In this document: positions 24,046 to 33,152 of the stretch, piece by piece
How positions within the stretch are numbered: the stretch's first letter is position 1
Layout: the number at the start of each line of letters is the position of its first letter
NCBI RefSeq assembly: GCF_018327685.1
Contig: NZ_BNEL01000001.1
Coordinates: 4,216,001 to 4,280,000, forward strand
Length of the DNA stretch: 64,000 nucleotides
Source of the DNA: Streptomyces sp. TS71-3
GTDB taxonomy: Bacteria; Actinomycetota; Actinomycetes; Streptomycetales; Streptomycetaceae
Direction of reading: 5' to 3'
Notes under the pieces: model-generated
The model's database searches: none
Told to the model about the DNA's origin: nothing
Seen by the model: only the letters and a program-made list of their open reading frames with translations
Position numbers and translations under genes: made by a program

Positions 24046-24065
24046 CAAGTTTGAAACTTGTTCTA
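24046..24065. promoter_or_regulatory. KstR-type operator and overlapping 15-bp palindrome
   Basis: CAAGTTTGAAACTTG (24046-24060) is a perfect palindrome, and TGAAACTTGTTCTA (24052-24065) fits all eight fixed positions of the mycobacterial KstR consensus TnnAACnnGTTnnA. It overlaps the -35 region of the GT4 operon, so a bound repressor would block it. Confidence 0.65.
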
Positions 24066-24087
24066 GATCACCGCCCACGCGTAGTGT
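24058..24087 (+). promoter_or_regulatory. Promoter of the GT4 operon
   Basis: TTGTTC (24058-24063) and TAGTGT (24082-24087) with an 18-base spacer match the vegetative -35/-10 pattern, ending 33 bases before the GTG start. The -35 is inside the KstR-type site. Confidence 0.5.
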
Positions 24088-24120
24088 CGCCGTTGGAATG
24101 CCATGAGAAGGGGGCCAGGA

Positions 24121-25857
24121 GTGACCGCTGAGGCCGACAGGGCGGGGCTTTCGGCGTCCGGCGGAGCCGGGGGTGCGGCGCCCGGGCCGGGCCGTGCGGC
24201 GGACGGCGAACGGCCGCTGCGCATCGCGCTCCTCTCCTACAAGGGCAACCCGTACTGCGGCGGCCAGGGCGTCTACGTCCGCCACCTCTCGCGCGAACTC
24301 GCCCGCCTCGGCCACCGGGTGGAGGTCATCGGCGCCCAGCCGTACCCCGTGCTCGACGTGCTGGACGGGACCGGCGGCGTGCCCGGTCCGGTCCTCACCG
24401 AGCTGCCCAGCCTCGACCTGTACCGCCAGCCCGATCCGTTCCGCACCCCGGCCCGCGAGGAGTACCGGGACTGGATCGACGTGCTGGAGGTGGCGACGAT
24501 GAAGACGGGCGGCTTCCCCGAGCCGCTGACCTTCTCCCTGCGCGCCGGCCGCCACCTGCGTGCCCGCCGCGGCGACTTCGACGTCGTGCACGACAACCAG
24601 ACCCTCGGCTACGGCCTGCTGGGCGACCTCGGCGCCCCGCTGGTCACCACGATCCACCACCCCATCACCGTCGACCGCCGCCTGGAACTGGACGCCGCGG
24701 AGAGCAGGCTGCGCCGGGTGTCGGTGCGCCGCTGGTACGCGTTCACGCGGATGCAGGGCCGGGTCGCGCGCCGGCTGCCGTCCCTGCTGACCGTCTCCGG
24801 CTCCTCCCGGCAGGAGATCGTCGAGCACCTGCGGGTCCGCCCGGAGCGGATCGGCGTGGTCCACATCGGCGCCGACACCGACCGCTTCTCGCCCGACCCC
24901 TCGGTGCCGCGGACGCCGGGCCGGATCGTGACCACCTCCAGCGCGGACGTGCCGCTCAAGGGCCTCGTGCACCTGGTCGAGGCGCTCGCCGAGGTCCGCG
25001 CCGCGCACCCCGCGGCCCATCTCGTCGTGGTCGGCAAGCGCCCCGAGGACGGGCCGGTCGCGGCGGCCGTCGAACGGCACGGCCTGGCCGGCGCCGTCAG
25101 CTTCGTCAAGGGCATCTCGGACGAGGAGCTGGTCGACCTGATCCGCGGCTCCCAGGTCGCCTGCGTGCCCTCGCTGTACGAGGGGTTCTCGCTGCCCGCC
25201 GCGGAGGCGATGGCGACCGGCACCCCCCTGGTGGCCACCACCGGTGGCGCCATACCGGAGGTGGCGGGGCCGGACGGCGAGACCTGCCTCGCCGTGCCGC
25301 CGGGTGACGCCAAGGCGCTCGCGGCGGCACTCGGCCGCCTGCTCGCCGACGGCGAACTCCGCGCCAGGCTGGGCGCCGCGGGCCGCGCCCGTGTGCTGGA
25401 CCGTTTCACCTGGGCACGCGCCGCGCAGGGCACCGCCGAGCGCTACCGCGAGGCGATCGACCGCGCGGCCGCCGAACGCCCGGCCACCGACCCCGCGTCC
25501 ACCGGCCGAGCGTCCACCGGGCGAGCGTCCACGGGGCGCCCGCCCAACCGCCCGCACGCGCCGGCCGCCACCGCCCCCGAGCGGGCAGCGCCCGAGCGGC
25601 CCGCCGTTCCCGCCCTGGCACCTGCCGGCCCGTCTCCCGTTCCCGCTACGGCGCCCGCCGGCCCGGCCGCCGTTCCCGCCGCCGCGACCGTCCTCCCCGC
25701 CGCCGCGACCGTCCTCCCCGCGTCCGCGACCGTTCCCGCCGCGGTGGCCTCCCAGTCCGTCGCCGCCCCCGCCGGTGCACCGGGCACCGCCGTCCACTCC
25801 GACACCGACCCCGGGCGCCCCGCGGCCACCGGGACCCCCACCGGGAGCAACCACTGA
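24121..25857 (+). CDS. GT4-family glycosyltransferase with repetitive C-terminal tail
   Basis: A 578-residue cytoplasmic enzyme. The GTG at 24121 has a GAAGGGGGCCAGGA ribosome region; ATG 24103 is an alternative with weak signal. The GT-B fold is plain: LLSYKGNPYCGGQGVYVRHL (N-domain glycine loop, acceptor side), HDNQTLGYGLL, TIHHPITVDR, and the C-domain donor motif PSLYEGFSLPAAEAMATGTPLVATTGGAIPEV with the E-x7-E pair. GT4 enzymes use nucleotide sugars with retention. From residue about 455 a 110-residue tail of STGRA and ATVLPAA repeats extends to the stop, unlike ordinary GT4s. The next gene's ATG overlaps the stop by one base, so the three genes are coupled. Confidence 0.85.
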   Translation: MTAEADRAGLSASGGAGGAAPGPGRAADGERPLRIALLSYKGNPYCGGQGVYVRHLSRELARLGHRVEVIGAQPYPVLDVLDGTGGVPGPVLTELPSLDLYRQPDPFRTPAREEYRDWIDVLEVATMKTGGFPEPLTFSLRAGRHLRARRGDFDVVHDNQTLGYGLLGDLGAPLVTTIHHPITVDRRLELDAAESRLRRVSVRRWYAFTRMQGRVARRLPSLLTVSGSSRQEIVEHLRVRPERIGVVHIGADTDRFSPDPSVPRTPGRIVTTSSADVPLKGLVHLVEALAEVRAAHPAAHLVVVGKRPEDGPVAAAVERHGLAGAVSFVKGISDEELVDLIRGSQVACVPSLYEGFSLPAAEAMATGTPLVATTGGAIPEVAGPDGETCLAVPPGDAKALAAALGRLLADGELRARLGAAGRARVLDRFTWARAAQGTAERYREAIDRAAAERPATDPASTGRASTGRASTGRPPNRPHAPAATAPERAAPERPAVPALAPAGPSPVPATAPAGPAAVPAAATVLPAAATVLPASATVPAAVASQSVAAPAGAPGTAVHSDTDPGRPAATGTPTGSNH

Positions 25858-26597
25858 TGCTGACCGTCGACTTCACCCGCTTCCCGCTCGCCGCGGGCGA
25901 CCGCGTGCTGGACCTGGGCTGCGGCGCGGGGCGGCACGCCTTCGAGTGCTACCGGCGCGGCGGGCGCGTGGTGGCCCTCGACCGCAGCGGCGACGAGGTC
26001 CGCGAGGTCGCCAAGTGGTTCGCGGCGATGCAGGAGGCGGGAGAGGCCCCGGCGGGCGCCACGGCCACCGCCATGCAGGGCGACGCGCTCGCGCTGCCGT
26101 TCCCCGACGAGTCGTTCGACGCGGTGATCGTCTCCGAGGTGATGGAGCACATCCCGGACGACAAGGGGGTGCTCGCCGAGATGGTGCGGGTGCTGCGGCC
26201 CGGCGGCCGGATCGCCGTCACCGTCCCCAGGTACGGCCCCGAGAAGGTCTGCTGGGCGCTCAGCGACGCCTACCACGAGGTGGAGGGCGGCCACATCCGC
26301 ATCTACCGGGGCGACGAACTGCTGGCGAGGATCCGCGAGGCCGGCCTCGCGCCCTACGGCACCCACCACGCGCACGCCCTGCACTCCCCGTACTGGTGGT
26401 TGAAGTGCGCGTTCGGGGTCGACAATGACAAGGCTCTGCCGGTGCGCGCGTACCACAAGCTCCTCGTCTGGGACATCATGAAGAAGCCGCGCGCGACCCG
26501 GTACGCCGAGCAGCTGCTCAACCCCGTCGTCGGCAAGAGCTTCGTCGCCTACGCCACCAAGCCGCACCTGCCCGGCACCGGGGCGTCCGCGGAGTGA
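25857..26597 (+). CDS. Class I SAM-dependent methyltransferase
   Basis: A 246-residue enzyme starting at an ATG that shares one base with the upstream stop. Motif I VLDLGCGAGRHAFE (about 17-30) binds SAM, motif II is VALDRSGDE, motif IV FDAVIVSEVMEHI, and PGGRIAVTVPRYGPEK lies at motif V-VI. A Trp/Tyr-rich C-terminal part (SPYWWLKCAFGV, RAYHKLLVWDIMKKP) probably shapes a hydrophobic acceptor pocket. It sits between a GT4 and an alpha-toroid protein in one coupled operon, so it likely methylates the same glycan or glycolipid product. Confidence 0.85.
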   Translation: MLTVDFTRFPLAAGDRVLDLGCGAGRHAFECYRRGGRVVALDRSGDEVREVAKWFAAMQEAGEAPAGATATAMQGDALALPFPDESFDAVIVSEVMEHIPDDKGVLAEMVRVLRPGGRIAVTVPRYGPEKVCWALSDAYHEVEGGHIRIYRGDELLARIREAGLAPYGTHHAHALHSPYWWLKCAFGVDNDKALPVRAYHKLLVWDIMKKPRATRYAEQLLNPVVGKSFVAYATKPHLPGTGASAE

Positions 26598-27676
26598 GGC
26601 GACCCGAGAGGACCGGGCGCCTGGTGCTGTCCGGGGTGCTCACCGGCCGGCAGGCCGCCGCCACCGTGCGGGCCATCCTCGGCGCCCAGCGCCCGGACGG
26701 CGCCATACCGTGGTTCCGCGGCCACCATCTCGACCCCTGGGACCACACCGAGGCGGCCATGGCCCTGGACGCGGCGGGCGAGCACGAGGCCGCCGCCCGC
26801 GCCTACGACTGGCTCGCGCGGCACCAGAACGAGGACGGCTCCTGGTACGCCGCCTACGCCGACGGCGACGCGGCCGAGGTGACGGACCGCGGCCGGGAGA
26901 CCAACTTCTGCGCCTATCCCGCCGTCGGCGTCTGGCACCACTACCTGGCCACCGGCGACGAACGGTTCCTGGACCGCATGTGGCCGATGGTGCGCGCCGC
27001 GGTCACCTTCGTGCTGGGCCTGCAGCAGCCCGGCGGGCAGATCGGCTGGAAGCGGGAACCGGACGGCACCCCGTGCACGGACGCGCTGCTCACCGGCTCC
27101 GCCTCCGTCCACCACGCCCTGCGGTGCGCGCTCGCCCTCGCGGGACAGCGCCGCGAGCCGCAGCCGGACTGGGAGCTGGCGGTGGGCGCGCTCCGGCACG
27201 CGGTGCGCAGCCACCCCGAGCTGTTCCTGGACAAGGACCGCTACTCGATGGACTGGTACTACCCGGTCCTCGGCGGCGTGCTGACCGGCGCCGAGGCAAG
27301 GTCCCGCATCGCGCAGGACTGGGACCGCTTCGTCGTGCCCGGCCTGGGGGTGCGCTGCGTGGTGCCCAACCCGTGGGTGACCGGCGGCGAGTCCGCCGAG
27401 CTGGCGCTCGCGCTGTGGGCGGCGGGCGAGCCGGACCGCGCCGCCACGGTCCTGCGGTCCATCCAGCACCTGCGCGACCCCGCCTCCGGCCTGTACTGGA
27501 CCGGGTACGTCTACGCCGACGATGCGGTGTGGCCCGAGGAGCTGACCACCTGGACCGCCGGCGCGCTGCTGCTCGCCGTGGCCGCGCTCGGCGGCGACGA
27601 GGCGACCCGCGCGGTGTTCGGCGGCGCGGACCTGCCGCGGGGACTCGACCCGGAGTGCTGCACGCAGGGCGTCTGA
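26594..27676 (+). CDS. Alpha/alpha-toroid (prenyltransferase-like / six-hairpin) protein
   Basis: A 360-residue soluble protein starting at a GTG that overlaps the methyltransferase stop (GTGA). Repeating helical hairpins with aromatic/acidic loops are visible: AQRPDGAIPWFRGHHLDPWDH, RHQNEDGSWYAAY, LQQPGGQIGWKREPDG, DKDRYSMDWYYP. This QxxDGxxxW pattern is shared by squalene-cyclase/prenyltransferase repeats and by six-hairpin glycosidases. Acidic residues in WDH and MDWYYP could be catalytic, but no known active-site set is complete. In context it may bind, trim or cyclise the product of the GT4 and methyltransferase. No signal peptide: cytoplasmic. Confidence 0.7.
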   Translation: MRRPERTGRLVLSGVLTGRQAAATVRAILGAQRPDGAIPWFRGHHLDPWDHTEAAMALDAAGEHEAAARAYDWLARHQNEDGSWYAAYADGDAAEVTDRGRETNFCAYPAVGVWHHYLATGDERFLDRMWPMVRAAVTFVLGLQQPGGQIGWKREPDGTPCTDALLTGSASVHHALRCALALAGQRREPQPDWELAVGALRHAVRSHPELFLDKDRYSMDWYYPVLGGVLTGAEARSRIAQDWDRFVVPGLGVRCVVPNPWVTGGESAELALALWAAGEPDRAATVLRSIQHLRDPASGLYWTGYVYADDAVWPEELTTWTAGALLLAVAALGGDEATRAVFGGADLPRGLDPECCTQGV

Positions 27677-27726
27677 GCCCGGCCCCGTCCCGCCGGCGGG
27701 GCAACTCGGGCGCCACCCGCTCGCGT

Positions 27727-27732
27727 TATGAT
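27727..27732 (+). promoter_or_regulatory. -10 box of the NHL propeller gene
   Basis: TATGAT lies 29 bases before the ATG at 27761 in the short gap after the toroid gene, suggesting separate transcription of the propeller gene. No clear -35. Confidence 0.4.
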
Positions 27733-27760
27733 GCCCGGCCTGTCTGCCCAGGGAGCATCG

Positions 27761-28777
27761 ATGGCCGTTGGACCGGCGACCGGCGACACCGTCTACGAAC
27801 CCGTCCCCTACTGGGCGAGGATCCCGCACGGCATCTGGCTGCGGGAGGCCACCTCCGTCGCGGTCGACTCGGACGACCGGGTCTACGTCTTCAACCGAGG
27901 CAACATGCCCGTCCTCGTCCTCGACCGCGACGGCGACCTCGTCGACATGTGGGGCAACGACACCCCGTTCGACGGCACGGAACGCGTCGAGGACCCGTAC
28001 GGGAACACGCTGCACCGCTGGAGGGGCTGCCGGTTCCTGCGCCCGCACGCCGTCACGGTCGACCACGAGGACAACCTCTGGCTCGTCGACGACATCGGCA
28101 ACCGCGTCACCAAGACCGACCGGAAGGGCCGGACGCTCCTCACCCTCGGCACCGGCCGCCCCACCGGCTTCCACAGCGGAGACCCCTTCAACCGCCCCAC
28201 GGACGTGGCCGTCTCACCGGCCACCGGAGACGTCTTCGTGTCGGACGGCTACGGCAACTCGCGCGTCCACCGCTACGACGCGTCCGGCGCCCTGCGCACC
28301 TCCTGGGGCGCGCCCGGTACCGATCCCGGCGAGTTCAGCCTGCCGCACGGCGTGGCCGTGCTCGGGGACGGCGGAGTGATCGTCTGCGACCGCGAGAACC
28401 ACCGCGTCCAGGTCTTCTCGCGGGACGGGGAGTTCAGGACGTCGTGGCACGCGCACCGGGCCGTCGCCGTCTGTGTGGGCCGCGGCGCTGACACCGGCGT
28501 CTACGTCGCCGAGCAGGGCCCGCCGCCGGTCCAGCACGGGGTGCCGAACGTCGGCCACAAGATCCAGATCTACGACCCCTCGGGCCGCCGGATCACCCGG
28601 TTCGGCGCCGCGCTGCCGGGGGAGGCACCTGATCGTTTCAACTGGCTGCACAGCATCGCCGTCGACTCCGAGGGCAGCGTCTACGCCGCGGAGGTCTCCT
28701 ACGTGGAGGTCGGCAGCAAGCTGACGCCACCGCGGGAGATGGTGAGCCTGCGCAAGTGGCGCCGGGTGCGGGGCTGA
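27761..28777 (+). CDS. NHL-repeat beta-propeller protein
   Basis: A 338-residue protein. The ATG at 27761 with GGGAG 6 bases upstream is chosen over 27728. Six blade repeats are visible with the alternating pattern ATSVAVDSDDRVYVFNRGN, PHAVTVDHEDNLWLVDDIGN, PTDVAVSPATGDVFVSDGYGN, PHGVAVLGDGGVIVCDRENHRVQVF and SIAVDSEGSVYAAE, closely like the NHL propeller of peptidyl-alpha-hydroxyglycine amidating lyase (PAL) relatives. The PAL zinc site cannot be fully matched. There is no signal peptide, so a cytoplasmic binding or lyase role is possible. It may belong with the GT4 operon by position only. Confidence 0.75.
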   Translation: MAVGPATGDTVYEPVPYWARIPHGIWLREATSVAVDSDDRVYVFNRGNMPVLVLDRDGDLVDMWGNDTPFDGTERVEDPYGNTLHRWRGCRFLRPHAVTVDHEDNLWLVDDIGNRVTKTDRKGRTLLTLGTGRPTGFHSGDPFNRPTDVAVSPATGDVFVSDGYGNSRVHRYDASGALRTSWGAPGTDPGEFSLPHGVAVLGDGGVIVCDRENHRVQVFSRDGEFRTSWHAHRAVAVCVGRGADTGVYVAEQGPPPVQHGVPNVGHKIQIYDPSGRRITRFGAALPGEAPDRFNWLHSIAVDSEGSVYAAEVSYVEVGSKLTPPREMVSLRKWRRVRG

Positions 28778-28784
28778 CCGTGGC

Positions 28785-28813
28785 CCCGGGCGGCCGCTCG
28801 GCGGCCGCCCGGG
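28785..28813. terminator. 13-bp stem terminator, bidirectional
   Basis: A perfect 13-bp stem (28785-28797 with 28801-28813) and 3-base loop of CCCGGGCGGCCGC lies between convergent genes, 8 bases after the propeller stop. Confidence 0.75.
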
Positions 28814-28838
28814 CGCACGGATCGGCACCGGTGCCGGA

Positions 28839-29135
28839 TCAGTTCCGGTGCAGGCGGTGGGCCACCGCGTGGCCGACGAGGAGGTAGACGACGGCGGCCA
28901 GGCCGTAGCCGGCGACCACGCGCTCCCATGCCTCGTCGAAGGTGAACAGGTCGTGCGACCAGCCCGCGAGCCAGTTCGCCGCGTTGCGGACGGCGTGCAC
29001 CAGGTCGTTGCCCGGGTTCGCGTCCAACAGGTACATCAGGATCCACAGGCCGAGTATGAAGGCGAGGACGTCGGCGACGACCGCGACGACCGTGCCGGCC
29101 TGGGCTGAGCCGTTGCGTGATCGAGACATGTACAT
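28839..29135 (-). CDS. Small predicted membrane protein
   Basis: A 98-residue protein. Two close ATGs (29135 and 29129) both fit; the ribosome site is unclear. One long hydrophobic segment (AVVADVLAFILGLWILMYLL, about 18-37) and a second (YGLAAVVYLLVGHAVAHRLH, about 76-95) flank an Asn/Trp-rich loop (NPGNDLVHAVRNAANWLAGWSHDLFTFDEAW). It looks like a two-TM helical hairpin protein conserved in Streptomyces. No function is recognised. Confidence 0.65.
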   Translation of the reverse strand: MYMSRSRNGSAQAGTVVAVVADVLAFILGLWILMYLLDANPGNDLVHAVRNAANWLAGWSHDLFTFDEAWERVVAGYGLAAVVYLLVGHAVAHRLHRN

Positions 29136-29319
29136 GAGGGTTGCCCGTCGCCTCTGCCCAAAACCTTGACACCGGCCGGCACCAGGCTCCGCCGTTCCGC
29201 TCCCGGCCGCCCGGGCAGCAGAACGGCCCCCGTCCGCGAGGGACGAGGGCCGGTCCTGCCTTCGGCGGGACGCCGGGCGCCGACGGGAGCGATCCGTGGT
29301 GCGCAGGCCGGGATCCGGC

Positions 29320-30135
29320 TCAGCCGCGCTGGATGCCCGTGGTGTCCTGAAGCACGCCGCGGCGGCCGTCCTGCGTCTGCGCCACGAGGCCGGAGCCGCG
29401 CTGCTCGACGGCCAGGTACCAGGTGCCGGGTGCGAGTTCGGCGATCGGGGCGCCCGAGGCGTCCTCCGCGTACAGCGGACGCTGCACCGGCACCGCGAAC
29501 CAGAACGGCGAGAAGTCACCGCCGGGCCCCGTGCCCTGCGCCTGCTGCTGCGGGGCTCCCCCCTGCTGCGGTACCGGCTGCGCACCGTACGGGCCGGGCT
29601 GGCCCTGCCCCGGCTGGCTGCCGTACGACGGCTGCGGGGCGCCCGCGCCCGGGTAGCCGTATCCGCCGCCCTGCTGCTGCACGCCGCCGTAGGGGGCGCT
29701 GACCGTGCGCGGGGCGCCCTTGAGCGGAGCCTGGAGCTGGGCGACGAGCGGGGTGGCGACCGCCGCGGCGGCGAGGATCAGGGCGGCGATCAGGCCGAGG
29801 ACGAGGCCGGCGCCGGCGCTCGTGCCGTTGAGGTCGACGATCGTCCAGAACATCACCCACGCCGACATGACGGTGAACGCGGTGCCGATCTGATGCAGCT
29901 CCAGGCCCGCGACCTTCCGCGGCTGGGGCTGGGCGCGGTTGACGACGATCAGCGCCGCGCCGATGACTCCGCCCATGTAGACACCGAGACCGGCGCCGAG
30001 CGAGTCCCAGGCGGTGGGTGCGCTGCCGGGGTAGCCCGAGGGCACCGAGAAGTAGTCGAGGAACGAGGCGATGAACAGCAACACCGCTGCACCGATCACC
30101 ACGCCGTCGCCTCGCTTGAGGGAGCGGAAATTCAC
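29320..30135 (-). CDS. Four-TM membrane protein with Gly/Gln/Pro-rich linker and C-terminal beta domain
   Basis: A 271-residue protein starting with GTG at 30135 (AAGGA seven bases upstream). The first 150 residues hold four hydrophobic segments starting FRSLKRGDGVVIGAAVLLFIASFLDYF, the DUF5336-like layout. A Gln/Gly/Tyr/Pro linker (QQQGGGYGYPGAGAPQPSYG) follows, then a small beta domain ending FWFAVPVQRPLYAED...TWYLAVEQRGSGLVAQT. The C-terminal part resembles short domains that present peptides to regulators; role unknown. Its 5' side abuts the MITE-like element at 30211. Confidence 0.7.
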   Translation of the reverse strand: MNFRSLKRGDGVVIGAAVLLFIASFLDYFSVPSGYPGSAPTAWDSLGAGLGVYMGGVIGAALIVVNRAQPQPRKVAGLELHQIGTAFTVMSAWVMFWTIVDLNGTSAGAGLVLGLIAALILAAAAVATPLVAQLQAPLKGAPRTVSAPYGGVQQQGGGYGYPGAGAPQPSYGSQPGQGQPGPYGAQPVPQQGGAPQQQAQGTGPGGDFSPFWFAVPVQRPLYAEDASGAPIAELAPGTWYLAVEQRGSGLVAQTQDGRRGVLQDTTGIQRG

Positions 30136-30210
30136 TTCAGGTCCTTCGTCAGTCGTCTCATCGGTCGCTGGTGGGCGTCGCTGTCGCTCGTCGCTCGCGG
30201 TGGCAGGTCG

Positions 30211-30379
30211 CTTAGGGGTCCTTGCACTATGCCCGCCCGGGTCGCGCGGCCTGGCACCGCACCTCGCCGCGTTGCCGAAAAGCCCTGGTAGCTCTGCTAC
30301 GAGGACTCTCCGGCGCCTTGCGATGCACGGCACCAGACCACGCGCCCTATCGGACGCTCATAGTGCAAGGACCCCTAAG
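30211..30379. mobile_element. MITE-like element with 21-bp terminal inverted repeats
   Basis: CTTAGGGGTCCTTGCACTAT plus G (30211-30231) reappears exactly inverted at 30359-30379. The 169-base unit has no gene and no convincing target duplication; GGTC/GACC flanks extend the repeat with one extra base. An outward-facing short ORF-free body with perfect ends is the signature of a miniature inverted-repeat transposable element moved by a related transposase elsewhere. It lies in the gap between two minus-strand genes (30136-30485). Confidence 0.75.
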
Positions 30380-30485
30380 GACCGCGGTGGCCGCGGGGTG
30401 CGAAGCGCGGGGGTGGCCCCCCAATCTCGGGGCGACACTATCGTCATCCCGGGGGAGGTGTCTGCCTGGTCATGGGCTTGTGACC

Positions 30486-32989
<2,504 letters not shown>

Positions 32990-33152
32990 CTACGACGGAT
33001 TGCGCACTGGCCACGATGATGCGCACCGAAGGGAATTCTGCCGCACGCGCCACCGCGCGGCCGTCCGGGCATGGCGAAGGCCCCGGGCCCCCCTTCGAGG
33101 GGCGACCCGGGGCCTTCGCGCCGGAGTTCGGGCCGGCGTCACACCGGGGATC

